Shown one piece after another: positions 22,536-32,086 of a stretch of DNA of 37,751 nt. The notes under the pieces are model-generated. The model had not been told where the DNA came from and searched no databases. It saw nothing but the letters and a program-made list of their open reading frames with translations. Position numbers and translations under genes: made by a program. The stretch spans positions 1 through 37,751 of the forward strand of contig CAJWFB010000012.1 in the NCBI GenBank assembly GCA_913031645.1. Direction: 5' to 3'. Position 1 is the first letter of the stretch; each line of letters starts with the position of its first letter. Origin of the DNA: an uncultured Cellvibrionales bacterium. Lineage in GTDB: Bacteria; Pseudomonadota; Gammaproteobacteria; Pseudomonadales; Porticoccaceae.

Positions 22536-23908
22536 GGCTTTTTGATGGCATTAATTAACTTGCCATGGAAACCCTCAAAACCACCATTACTCATAATAAC
22601 TATATGAACACCACCATGAGCAAGGTCAGTGGTTGTCTTGATGAGTTGTTCTAAACTACTCATCGCTGTCGATGGTATTTTGATGGCACTGGATAGCTCT
22701 TCCATACCCCAATCAACTGCGCTGTTTTGGTACCACAATACTTGATCTGCGCTATCTACTGAATTAGCTAAGGCATGCTGGTGGATTCCCATTTTCATGG
22801 TTGCCGATCGCGGCTCAATAATGGCCACTATAATCCCGTCGCCCACCTTGGCTCTCAGGCCCTCTAACGTGGTCTTAATCGCTGTTGGGTGATGGGCAAA
22901 GTCATCGTATAGGGTTACTCCTTTACTGGTATAAATAACTTCCATACGCCGTTTCACACCCACAAAATCACTGAGAGCGTCGCATGCTTGTGAAACACTT
23001 ACGCCCACCTGATAAGCGGCTATAACTGCAGCCAAACCATTACTCACATTGTGCATTCCCGTCTGTTGCCAAATAACCTGGGCGCGCTCTTTTTCTTCAC
23101 CCTTTTCGTCATAAGACAAAATTTCAAATTGTGACCCATCTTTTTCAATAAGGTTAAACTGCCAAAGATCGTTTTTCTGGCTACCAAAGGCGTGTTTTTT
23201 ACTCCAGCAACCCCGCTTTATAACCGATTCAATATTGCCCTCAGAAGAGGGCATAATAATACTGCCATTGCTGGGGACGGTTCTCACCAGATGGTGAAAC
23301 TGGGTCTGTATTGCAGCTAAGTCATCGAAAATATCAGCATGATCGAATTCTAGATTATTAATAATTAGCGTGTCTGAAAAATAGTGAACAAACTTAGAGC
23401 GCTTATCAAAAAATGCGCTGTCATACTCGTCCGCTTCGACCACGAAATAGTCGCTCTCAGTCAGACGTGCTGACACACCAAAATCTTGCGGAATTCCGCC
23501 GATTAAAAATCCTGGATTCAGTCCGGATTGATCAAGAATTTTTGCCAGCATGCTGCTGGTGGTTGTTTTGCCATGAGTCCCGGATACCGCAAAGACGTGC
23601 TTGTCCTTTAATATGTTTTCACCCAGCCACTGGGGACCAGAAATATAGGGTAATCGTTGGTCGAGCATATACTCCACGCATGGATTTCCGCGCGACATGG
23701 CGTTACCTACCACCACTAGATCTGGCGCAGGATCAAGTTGCTGAGGGTCAAACCCCTCAATTAAGGCAATATCATTTGCTTCGAGCTGCGTGCTCATCGG
23801 TGGGTAAACATTGGCATCGCAGCCAGACACTCTATGACCCTCTTGCTTGGCTAATAGCGCCAGACTGCCCATAAATGTCCCACAGATACCGAGAATGTGA
23901 ATATGCAT
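22532..23908 (-). CDS. mpl: Mpl, UDP-MurNAc:L-alanyl-gamma-D-glutamyl-meso-DAP ligase
   Basis: This 458-residue Mur-ligase-family enzyme reattaches recycled murein tripeptide to UDP-MurNAc. The N-terminal domain begins MHIHILGICGTFMGSLALLA, the Mpl form of the MurC-like start. The ATP-binding loop is GTHGKTTTSSM at 110-120. Further family motifs are VVEADEYDSAFFDKRSKF, INNLEFDHADIFDDL, HNVSNGLAAVIAA and YDDFAHHPTAIKTTLEGLR. It acts in cytosolic peptidoglycan recycling. It overlaps dtd by four bases at the convergent stops and is divergent from the phosphofructokinase gene. Confidence 0.95.
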   Translation of the reverse strand: MHIHILGICGTFMGSLALLAKQEGHRVSGCDANVYPPMSTQLEANDIALIEGFDPQQLDPAPDLVVVGNAMSRGNPCVEYMLDQRLPYISGPQWLGENILKDKHVFAVSGTHGKTTTSSMLAKILDQSGLNPGFLIGGIPQDFGVSARLTESDYFVVEADEYDSAFFDKRSKFVHYFSDTLIINNLEFDHADIFDDLAAIQTQFHHLVRTVPSNGSIIMPSSEGNIESVIKRGCWSKKHAFGSQKNDLWQFNLIEKDGSQFEILSYDEKGEEKERAQVIWQQTGMHNVSNGLAAVIAAYQVGVSVSQACDALSDFVGVKRRMEVIYTSKGVTLYDDFAHHPTAIKTTLEGLRAKVGDGIIVAIIEPRSATMKMGIHQHALANSVDSADQVLWYQNSAVDWGMEELSSAIKIPSTAMSSLEQLIKTTTDLAHGGVHIVIMSNGGFEGFHGKLINAIKKP

Positions 23909-24029
23909 AAATTGGCCTTATTAAAAATCTTCTTGAAACTAATGATCACTATAACTCAAATCATTTTGGTTTCCGCTTTCACCTTAGCCTGTGAGGGACT
24001 AAAATTAAAGTCCAACAAACAGGATCTTT

Positions 24030-25307
24030 GTGAGCGACTTACCCATGGATAAGAAAAACGCATTTTACGCACAATCAGGCGGCGTAACCGCTGTTATAAA
24101 TGCCTCAGCTGCAGGCGTGATTGAGGCCGCACGAGAATACGGCACGACCATCGGCACAGTTTATGCGGGACTAAACGGCATTGTCGGTGCTCTACAGGAA
24201 AATCTTATCGATACCAGTAAAGAATCCTCAGCGGATGTGACTGCGCTTAAACATACCCCTGGTGGCGCTTTTGGTTCCTGTCGCTATAAGATGCAACGTT
24301 ATGAAGACAGTCCTTTAGAGTACGAGCGACTGATTGCAGTCTTTAAAGCACACAACATCGGCTACTTTTTTTACAATGGCGGTGGTGACTCCGCTGATAC
24401 TTGCCTTAAGGTTTCCCAGACTGCCGAAAAAATGGGCTATCCGCTTCAAGCCATTCTTATTCCAAAAACTATCGATAACGATTTGCCTCTGACCGATTGC
24501 AGTCCGGGCTTCGGCTCGGTAGCAAAATATATCGCCACATCAACCAGAGAAGCTAGCTTAGACATCGCTTCTATGTGCGGAACATCAACCAAGGTATTTA
24601 TATTGGAAGTGATGGGCCGCCATGCTGGCTGGATTGCGGCATCTGGAGGGCTAGCGGCAGAGAATGCTGGAGATGCACCACATATAATCCTATTCCCTGA
24701 AATCCCATTTTCACGAGAAAAATTTATCAGTAAAGTGGAGCAAACCATTAGCGAAAAGGGTTACTGTGTGGTGGTTGCCTCAGAGGGTGCTCAATACAGT
24801 GATGGCGCACATATTTCAGGCTCCATTAATAAAGATGCATTCGGTCATCAACAGCTCGGGGGGGTCGCGCCAACGCTGGCTAGGATGATTAAACAGTCTA
24901 CAGGCTACAAATATCACTGGGCTATGGCCGACTATTTGCAACGCTCTGCTCGCCACATTGCGTCTAAAACAGACGTTGATCAAGCTTACGCCGTTGGCCG
25001 CAGAGCCGTCGAAATGGCCGTGCAGGGTAAAAGCTCTTTGATGGTCTCGATTGAAAGAGACTCCACGAAAGAGTACAACTGGTCTCTTGGCGAAGCACCC
25101 TTGGAGAAGGTTGCCAATATGGAGAAAAAAATGCCGCGATCTTTCATTACCAAAGACGGGTTTGGCATTACCCAGAAAGCCCGTGACTATCTGCAACCTC
25201 TGATTTCTGGAGAAGATCACCCACCCTATAAAAATGGGCTACCCGATTACGTTCAACTAAAAAATATTATGGTGCCAAAAAAGCTAAAGGACAGGTTTGA
25301 AGGCTAG
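24030..25307 (+). CDS. pfp: 6-phosphofructokinase, pyrophosphate-dependent type
   Basis: This 425-residue PFK interconverts fructose 6-phosphate and fructose 1,6-bisphosphate. The donor-site residues point to pyrophosphate: GGGDS (117-121) where ATP enzymes have GGDGS, and Lys in PKTIDND (145-151) where they have Gly. The other signatures are AQSGGVTAVINAS, GFGSVAKY and EVMGRHAGWIAASGGLA. The start at GTG 24030 follows AGGA closely; ATG 24045 is an alternative five codons in. PPi-PFK is reversible, so the step can serve glycolysis and gluconeogenesis. It is a single gene. Confidence 0.92.
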   Translation: MSDLPMDKKNAFYAQSGGVTAVINASAAGVIEAAREYGTTIGTVYAGLNGIVGALQENLIDTSKESSADVTALKHTPGGAFGSCRYKMQRYEDSPLEYERLIAVFKAHNIGYFFYNGGGDSADTCLKVSQTAEKMGYPLQAILIPKTIDNDLPLTDCSPGFGSVAKYIATSTREASLDIASMCGTSTKVFILEVMGRHAGWIAASGGLAAENAGDAPHIILFPEIPFSREKFISKVEQTISEKGYCVVVASEGAQYSDGAHISGSINKDAFGHQQLGGVAPTLARMIKQSTGYKYHWAMADYLQRSARHIASKTDVDQAYAVGRRAVEMAVQGKSSLMVSIERDSTKEYNWSLGEAPLEKVANMEKKMPRSFITKDGFGITQKARDYLQPLISGEDHPPYKNGLPDYVQLKNIMVPKKLKDRFEG

Positions 25308-25332
25308 TTTTCAAAGCTGTTTAATCAAGGGT

Positions 25333-26298
25333 TCAAAACACCTGATTTCTTGGTTTCCCTGCCAAAAAAGCCTCAACATTGCTCGCCACCTGGTCAACTA
25401 GGCGCTGCCTTGACTCGCGGGCAATCCAGGCAACGTGAGGTGTGATAATTAGATTGGGAATGCTCTCGTCGAGCAAGACATTGCCGTCTACTGGTGGCTC
25501 CACGCTCAAAACGTCCAACGCAGCGCCAGCAATCGTTCTCTCTTGCAACGCTTTTTTGAGTGCGTACTCGTCGACCAAAGCACCTCGAGCAGTATTGATA
25601 AGAATTGCCGAGTCTTTCATAAGCCCAAGTTCTTCTGTGCTTATCAGTCCTGCCGTATTCTTGGTGAGCGGGCAGTGAAGACTTACAATGTCCGACTTAG
25701 AGAGTAAATCTTTAAAGGGCATTCGGCTTACCTGAGCCGAGTGAGTGCGGCCTGGAAGCGCGGCAAAAATAACCTGCATGCCAAACGCCTCAGCTATTTT
25801 GGCAACGCCAGAACCAAGTTCGCCTGCGCCCACAATACCCAATACTTTGCCTTGCAGTTCGCGTACTGAGAAATCCATCACACAAAAGAAATCACTTTCT
25901 TCCCAACTACCATCCATTGCCGCTTTGCGGTATTCATCTAGATTGGTGGTAAGCGCCAAAATAAGTGACCAAACATGCTGTATGACTGATCCAGTGCCAT
26001 AGCCTGTAGAGTTGCTCACCACTATATTTTTCTGTCGCGCAGCGTCAAGATCAATGATATTGGTGCCCGTCGCAAAGATTGAGATCAACTTTAACTGTGA
26101 TGCGCTATCAATCTGTGGCGCCAATACAGGGGCTTTGTTGATTAGCACAATATCTGCGTTGGCAATCCGCTCTGCCACCTGCGATGGCAAACATGTCGGA
26201 TAGACGGTCCATGTCACTGGTAACTCATAGAGTTTGCTGAGGTCCAAATCCGCTGGACCAACACTATCAAAATCGAGGATCACACCCTGCATCGTCAT
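25333..26298 (-). CDS. D-isomer-specific 2-hydroxyacid dehydrogenase
   Basis: This 321-residue NAD(P)-dependent dehydrogenase has the glycerate dehydrogenase/hydroxypyruvate reductase pattern. The Rossmann motif is GIVGAGELGSGVAKIAEAFG (154-173). The catalytic triad is Arg238 in INTARGALVDE, Glu267 in LSVEPP and His288 in TPHVAWIARESR. Residues after the Rossmann glycines do not settle NAD versus NADP. The substrate is probably hydroxypyruvate or glyoxylate, by overall similarity. A DUF1295 gene lies 57 bp upstream on the same strand and may be co-transcribed. Start could be Met1 or Met3. Confidence 0.9.
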   Translation of the reverse strand: MTMQGVILDFDSVGPADLDLSKLYELPVTWTVYPTCLPSQVAERIANADIVLINKAPVLAPQIDSASQLKLISIFATGTNIIDLDAARQKNIVVSNSTGYGTGSVIQHVWSLILALTTNLDEYRKAAMDGSWEESDFFCVMDFSVRELQGKVLGIVGAGELGSGVAKIAEAFGMQVIFAALPGRTHSAQVSRMPFKDLLSKSDIVSLHCPLTKNTAGLISTEELGLMKDSAILINTARGALVDEYALKKALQERTIAGAALDVLSVEPPVDGNVLLDESIPNLIITPHVAWIARESRQRLVDQVASNVEAFLAGKPRNQVF

Positions 26299-26355
26299 CT
26301 ATCATCATCCATTAATTAAACACCGTGGTTTCCTAATCACTGGCCGCTGTTATTA

Positions 26356-27240
26356 TCATGTTCCGTCCAGCTGTTTTTTAGGTGGGGCTAGCATTAACTT
26401 CGAGGTTGCCTGAATATAGGCTAAATAGTCTGGGTCTGAACCCCACTTCTTTTTTGCTGCACGATCTAATAGTGGTATCCCACTTATGCGAGTAAGCAAT
26501 AAAAATACAAAAATCGGTGAAATTAGTGTTACCAATTGCCAGCCAGATAAAACTGGAAAAGCGAGTAATGCCAAACCAAACCACAGTGTAATCTCTCCAA
26601 AATAGTTTGGGTGCTGAGACCAAGACCAAACCCCTGAGGTAATAAAACGTCCGTGATTAGCCGAGTCTTTTCTAAACTGAGTCTTCTGCTGATCTGCCAC
26701 AACCTCAACTAGAAAGCCAACTACCCATAGCAAAATGCCTAAATACCCCAGCACGCCTATCTCCACTGTTGTATTCGAGGTTAGTGCAGCCAGTCCCGCC
26801 GCCATAGTCACTAGAACCCAAAGTCCACCCAGCGTCCAGGTCATCAAAAACCATGTAAACCTAGTTTTCATCACTACAAAGCGAGAGTCTTGACCATCCT
26901 TTTTTACCCGCCAAAATAAAAAGCTGCCCAACCGACCAGCCCAAATAACAATCATGGCGCAAATAACCAAATCTCTGATATCCAGGGAAGGATTTAGAAC
27001 CACCGCAACAATCACCGTAGTAATATAGGATAGAGACCCTGTTAAATCGAAATAGTGCTCAGTTTGAGCGGCATAGGAAGGCATAAACACAGCCCAATGC
27101 AAAACAAAACCAATAGCCCCACAGATTAAAAAGAGCGGAAGACCACTCACGATGACACTTCCGTGACTCCCTGCAAGCAAAATCAAGCCGGCAATAACCA
27201 GCGATATTAGAATACCTATGATACTTTTGGATCTACTCAA
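26356..27240 (-). CDS. DUF1295 membrane protein (steroid 5-alpha-reductase-like)
   Basis: This 294-residue integral membrane protein has about seven hydrophobic helices. The diagnostic C-terminal part reads FITSGVWSWSQHPNYFGEIT, LWFGLALLAFP, then a late RISGIPLLDRAAKKKWGSDP. This is the DUF1295/isoprenylcysteine-methyltransferase-like fold. The central stretch WAGRLGSFLFWRVKKDGQDSR is also typical. Family members are predicted reductases of lipid substrates, but the bacterial reaction is not established. It precedes the hydroxyacid dehydrogenase on the minus strand. Confidence 0.9.
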   Translation of the reverse strand: MSRSKSIIGILISLVIAGLILLAGSHGSVIVSGLPLFLICGAIGFVLHWAVFMPSYAAQTEHYFDLTGSLSYITTVIVAVVLNPSLDIRDLVICAMIVIWAGRLGSFLFWRVKKDGQDSRFVVMKTRFTWFLMTWTLGGLWVLVTMAAGLAALTSNTTVEIGVLGYLGILLWVVGFLVEVVADQQKTQFRKDSANHGRFITSGVWSWSQHPNYFGEITLWFGLALLAFPVLSGWQLVTLISPIFVFLLLTRISGIPLLDRAAKKKWGSDPDYLAYIQATSKLMLAPPKKQLDGT

Positions 27241-27504
27241 AATGATCCCTCCTCTATTATATTTTTATAGTATTTCACAAAATAGCAATGCGCTGCCTGC
27301 TAAAACTGATACAACTAAAACCACAAGGAACAGCGAGAACTATAAAGTGTTACACCAAATTACGTAAGCTAAATACTAAATAGATGATAAGTTGGCGAAA
27401 AGTTCCTATTAGAGTCGCTTCATCTCTGTACCCAACTATAATTACTGCTGACAAAACCGCATAATAGCGCTCTTGGTTTTTCACTATTGGGGTCAGCTGA
27501 AATC

Positions 27505-30084
27505 ATGCAATCTTCGTTATTTAAGCTCTACGAGAAAATCGTTTTGCGCAATCCTTGGCTAGCAATTATCTCGGTTTGTGCTCTTGCCGTTGCGATGGCA
27601 ACAGGGCTCCCCAACTTTAAACTCGATGCGTCAGCAGACTCTTTAACACTTGAGCGAGATGATGATTTAAATTTTTCTCGGGAGGTCGTCAAACGTTACG
27701 GTAGCGACAACTTTTTGATTGTAACTTTTTCACCCTCCCAAGGTGGATTATTTGATCAAAATAATCTAGAAACTCTTCAATCTTTAGGTAGTGAGTTGGT
27801 GGATATCCAGGGTGTTGAAAGTGTGCTGTCGATGCTGGACGTCCCGCTTTTGTACAGCCCCAAGATTGACATCACTGACCTCACCGGGGAACTCACCACT
27901 TTGATGTCCAAAGGGGTGGATAAACAGCTTGCAAAACAAGAGTTTCTGAACAGCCCAATCTATAAAGACGTTATTCTAAGTGCTGATGGCAAAACCACAG
28001 GCATGATGGCGACCCTGGCATTGGATGAAACCTATCTTAGATTGGTGTCTGCTCGGGATGATTTGCGTCTGCTAAGAGATACTGTCGGTCTCAGCCACCA
28101 ACAAGAACAACAATTAGAGTCAGTAAGCCTAGAGTTTTTGAATTACCGAACCGCCAAAGCGGAAATAGACCATCAACGCGTTGCCGATATACGCCGCCTG
28201 ATTGAAAACTACCGCAATCGAGCAACCATTTATCTTGGCGGCCCCGATATGATCACTGCAGATATGATCGATTTCATTCGCAGTGATTTAACCGTTTTTG
28301 GCGCCGGCATTCTGCTGTTTATCATCATTACCCTGATTGTAATATTCCGTCAGTTGCGGTTTGTGGTATTACCTTTAGCCACCTGTGCTCTTTGCCTGAT
28401 GACTATTCTCGGTTTTTTAAGTTGGATTGATTGGCGATTAACCGTTATCTCATCTAATTTTGTCTTGTTACTGCTAATCATCACCCTTGCACTGACCATT
28501 CATTTAATTGTGCGCTATCGAGAGTTACTGGCTGCTAATCCAGAGAAAGACCAGTATCAGTTGGTTAATGAGACAGTCATGTCGATGGCAAAACCCTGTT
28601 TATATACCGTACTAACCACTATTGTCGCCTTCACTTCACTGGTAGTCAGCAACATTAGACCAGTAATAGACTTTGGGTGGATGATGACCATGGGTATCAC
28701 ATTGGCGCTATTGATTGCCTTTATTGTTATACCTGCCGGCATGCTATTGCTCGGTAAAGGGCCAGTCTCAGCGGTCAAGGATAACTCCTCAGCCATTACC
28801 TCTAAGTTCGCTTGGTTTACTGAGCATTATGGTAGCGCCGTGCTACTCATGGCCGTTGGATTAGCCGCTATATCAGCCTATGGCATCAATAAGCTCGAAG
28901 TAGAGAATCGTTTTATCGACTACTTTAGATCAGATACCGAAATCTATCAGGGAATGCAGATCATCGACACCGCTTTAGGTGGAACAACGCCCTTAGATAT
29001 TATTATCCAAGCCCCCTCATTTGACTCAGTCGATTTAGTTGAACTACCCAATGAGCAGCCCTCAGACGATGGCTATGGTTTTGCAGAGGAGGATGATTAT
29101 GGCTTTGAGGATAACTATGGCGATATTGAGACTGAAGCTGCCGATGAGAACAATGCCTCAGGTTTAAAGGACAGCTACTGGTTTTCCTCTGCAGGGCTGG
29201 CTGACCTGCAAAAACTGCAAACTTTTATTGAGTCACAGCCCGAGGTGGGCAAGGTAAATTCTCTGGCACAGCTTTACAAAGTAGCAAGAGATCTTAGTAA
29301 TCGCGAGCTCAATGATCTTGAAATTGCCATTATGCGACAAAGCCTTAGCGATGATATTTATCAGCAGATGGTGGCGCCTTACCTACTAGAGGACATTGAT
29401 GAAGCACGTATTCAGTTGCGGGCAATGGAAACCGGCGGTCAACTGCGTCGCGCAGAATTACTCGAGAAAATCAGGAATTATGCGGTTGATGAAGTCGGTA
29501 TCAGCTCAGATGACATTCGCTTCACCGGTATCTTAGTGCTCTATAACAACATGTTACAGAGTCTGTATAAATCTCAGATACTGACGCTGGGTGCAGTTTT
29601 TGTTGGCATTATGATGATGTTTTTAGTGCTCTTTCGTTCTATTAAAATTTCAATTATCGCTATCTTACCTAACTTTTTGGCAGCTGGAATTGTACTAGGT
29701 GGTATGGGAATCATGGGCATTCCACTAGACATGATGACCATTACTATCGCCGCCATTACCGTGGGTATTGGCGTCGATCATGCCATCCATTATTTAACAC
29801 GATTTATCCGTGAATTCTCTGTTGACGGCAACTATATTGCATCGATGCACCGCGCCCACGCCAGCATTGGCCAAGCTTTGTTTTACACCGCCATCACTAT
29901 TATTATCGGCTTCTCCATTTTAGCCCTATCCAACTTTATTCCATCAGTCTATTTCGGCCTACTGACCGGACTAGCCATGTTAGCGGCCTTACTGGGCTCT
30001 ATGACACTGCTCCCCAAGCTAATACTCATTACCAAGCCCTTTGGTGCGGATAGTACCGCGCAAAACTCAACGCAGAGCAACTAA
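27505..30084 (+). CDS. RND/MMPL-superfamily exporter
   Basis: This 859-residue inner-membrane protein starts at ATG 27505; a TTG at 27487 only adds six residues. It has two repeats of one plus five membrane helices, with large extracytoplasmic loops after helix 1 (LDASADSLTLERDDDLNFSR) and after helix 7. Helices include FGAGILLFIIITLIVIF and ITLGVGVDHAIHY-type segments (TITVAAITVGIGVDHAIHY in general form). The second loop carries an odd acidic repeat (about residues 515-553, with YGF and YGD units). Relatives move hydrophobic compounds such as hopanoids, lipids or pigments. It lies eight bases before uup. Substrate unknown. Confidence 0.9.
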   Translation: MQSSLFKLYEKIVLRNPWLAIISVCALAVAMATGLPNFKLDASADSLTLERDDDLNFSREVVKRYGSDNFLIVTFSPSQGGLFDQNNLETLQSLGSELVDIQGVESVLSMLDVPLLYSPKIDITDLTGELTTLMSKGVDKQLAKQEFLNSPIYKDVILSADGKTTGMMATLALDETYLRLVSARDDLRLLRDTVGLSHQQEQQLESVSLEFLNYRTAKAEIDHQRVADIRRLIENYRNRATIYLGGPDMITADMIDFIRSDLTVFGAGILLFIIITLIVIFRQLRFVVLPLATCALCLMTILGFLSWIDWRLTVISSNFVLLLLIITLALTIHLIVRYRELLAANPEKDQYQLVNETVMSMAKPCLYTVLTTIVAFTSLVVSNIRPVIDFGWMMTMGITLALLIAFIVIPAGMLLLGKGPVSAVKDNSSAITSKFAWFTEHYGSAVLLMAVGLAAISAYGINKLEVENRFIDYFRSDTEIYQGMQIIDTALGGTTPLDIIIQAPSFDSVDLVELPNEQPSDDGYGFAEEDDYGFEDNYGDIETEAADENNASGLKDSYWFSSAGLADLQKLQTFIESQPEVGKVNSLAQLYKVARDLSNRELNDLEIAIMRQSLSDDIYQQMVAPYLLEDIDEARIQLRAMETGGQLRRAELLEKIRNYAVDEVGISSDDIRFTGILVLYNNMLQSLYKSQILTLGAVFVGIMMMFLVLFRSIKISIIAILPNFLAAGIVLGGMGIMGIPLDMMTITIAAITVGIGVDHAIHYLTRFIREFSVDGNYIASMHRAHASIGQALFYTAITIIIGFSILALSNFIPSVYFGLLTGLAMLAALLGSMTLLPKLILITKPFGADSTAQNSTQSN

Positions 30085-30092
30085 GATATTCT

Positions 30093-31964
30093 ATGCCGCT
30101 AATTACCTTACAAGATGTATTCCTAAGTTATGGCCAGCCGCCGCTCATTGACCATATCAACCTCGTTATTGAACGAGGCGAGCGCGTTTGCCTTATTGGT
30201 AGAAACGGTGCCGGGAAGTCGACGTTATTGAAAATTCTAACCGGTCAAATTGTTGCAGATGAAGGTCTCATTAAACGCGCAAGTGGCGTCAAAGTAGCCC
30301 AGCTAGAGCAGTCTGTCCACCATGATACTGCGGGTAACGTATTTGATGTCATTGCAGATGGACTAGGCGCCGAAGGTAAACTCATTCAGCAATTTCATCA
30401 TCTCACACAGCAATTAAGCCATGACGCAAGTCCTAAGGTATTTAATCAATTGGAAAAATGCCAGGCTGAAATAGAACGCATTGATGGCTGGGATATCAAT
30501 CAGCGGGTCGAATCTATTATTACCAAAATGGACCTTGATCCCGACGTCGATATCGCCAGCTTATCCGGCGGCTACAAGCGTCGTGTTCTATTGGCGCGGG
30601 CCTTAGTCTCTGATCCAGATCTATTGCTACTCGACGAGCCAACCAATCATCTAGACATTGAGGCCATTCAATGGGTGGAGCAATTTTTGCTGAAATGGGA
30701 GGGCTCACTGCTGTTTATAAGTCATGATCGTCGCTTTATGGATAACCTCGCTAATCGGTTTGTTGAAATTGATCGTGGTAAATTGGCCGAATTTAACTGT
30801 GACTACAGTACCTATCTGACCAGAAAAGAAGAAAACCTAGAAATTGAAGATCGGCAAAATGCACTATTTGATAAACGCCTATCGCAGGAAGAAATATGGA
30901 TTCGCCAAGGTATTAAGGCTCGTCGCACACGCAATGAAGGGCGAGTGAGGTCTCTCGAAGCCATGCGCAACGAGTATGCAGACCGACGTAAACGTCTCGG
31001 CACGGCTAAAATGGATATTCAGCAAGCTGAAAAGTCGGGCAAGATCGTCGCTGAAGCCACCAATATTTCCTTTTCATTTGATGAAGACAGGGTGGTTAGT
31101 GATTTCTCAACGCTTATTCAGCGGGGCGACAAGGTCGGCTTTATCGGTCGCAATGGGGTCGGAAAAACCACGCTCATTAAACTATTACTGGGACAGTTAA
31201 CCCCTCAAGAGGGGACGATTAAAATCGGCACCAATCTCAATGTCGCTTACTTCGATCAATATCGGTCGGCTTTGGATGAGGAAAAAACAGTTCAAGATAA
31301 TGTCTCTGGTGGTCGCAATATGCTGGATATCGGCGGTAAAAGCCGCCATGTCATTAGTTATTTACAAGATTTCTTGTTTGCCCCAGATCGCTGTCGGCAG
31401 CCGGTTAAAGCCTTGTCCGGTGGAGAGCGAAATCGTTTACTGTTAGCTAAATTATTTACCGCGCCCTCAAACATACTGGTGCTCGACGAACCTACTAATG
31501 ATTTAGACATTGACACCTTGGATCTGCTCGAAGAGTTACTAATAGATTACAAAGGAACTGTCATTTTAGTCAGTCATGATCGAGCATTCCTCAATAATGT
31601 AGTCACCAGCACCCTCGTTTTTGAAGGTGATGGCGCTATTAACCAGTATGTTGGCGGCTATGATGACTGGTTGCGTCAACGTGATCCTGTGCCTAAAGCT
31701 CAAGCAGTTGTAACCTCTACTGTTCGAGTAAAAAGTGAACCTTCCGCCACCAAGTTGTCCTATAAAGATCAACGAGAACTCAATGATTTACCGCAAAAAA
31801 TAGAATCCCTAGAGAGTGACATTAAGGATATCTCACTGCAGATGAGTACGCCTGAATTTTATCAATCTGACCGTACACTGATCGAAAAGACAGAGCGGCA
31901 GCTAGCTACCTACCAAAAAGCATTAAGTCAGTGCTATCAGCGTTGGGAATTACTTGAGCAGTAA
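30093..31964 (+). CDS. uup: Uup-type ABC-F ATPase
   Basis: This 623-residue soluble ABC-F protein has two ATP-binding cassettes and no membrane helices. Cassette 1 has Walker A GRNGAGKST at 36-44, signature LSGGYKRRV and Walker B LLLLDEPTNHLDI. Cassette 2 has GRNGVGKTT, LSGGERNRL and ILVLDEPTNDLDI. Between them is the ABC-F linker (GIKARRTRNEGRVRSLEAMR). A C-terminal coiled coil (about 555-620, YKDQRELNDLPQKIESLESD) is the Uup DNA- and ribosome-binding tail. Uup affects transposon excision, replication-intermediate handling and ribosomes. It follows the RND gene by eight bases. Confidence 0.95.
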   Translation: MPLITLQDVFLSYGQPPLIDHINLVIERGERVCLIGRNGAGKSTLLKILTGQIVADEGLIKRASGVKVAQLEQSVHHDTAGNVFDVIADGLGAEGKLIQQFHHLTQQLSHDASPKVFNQLEKCQAEIERIDGWDINQRVESIITKMDLDPDVDIASLSGGYKRRVLLARALVSDPDLLLLDEPTNHLDIEAIQWVEQFLLKWEGSLLFISHDRRFMDNLANRFVEIDRGKLAEFNCDYSTYLTRKEENLEIEDRQNALFDKRLSQEEIWIRQGIKARRTRNEGRVRSLEAMRNEYADRRKRLGTAKMDIQQAEKSGKIVAEATNISFSFDEDRVVSDFSTLIQRGDKVGFIGRNGVGKTTLIKLLLGQLTPQEGTIKIGTNLNVAYFDQYRSALDEEKTVQDNVSGGRNMLDIGGKSRHVISYLQDFLFAPDRCRQPVKALSGGERNRLLLAKLFTAPSNILVLDEPTNDLDIDTLDLLEELLIDYKGTVILVSHDRAFLNNVVTSTLVFEGDGAINQYVGGYDDWLRQRDPVPKAQAVVTSTVRVKSEPSATKLSYKDQRELNDLPQKIESLESDIKDISLQMSTPEFYQSDRTLIEKTERQLATYQKALSQCYQRWELLEQ

Positions 31965-32086
31965 ATGAACATGACCGGGTGAATTTGTGTAAAGAAAAAG
32001 CGTTTTTTATTTAGTGTTTAGCAATAGCGAAAATAAAAAAAAAGTTTTAAAATCATAGACTAAAGAAGTTTTATCAAAGGGCCACA

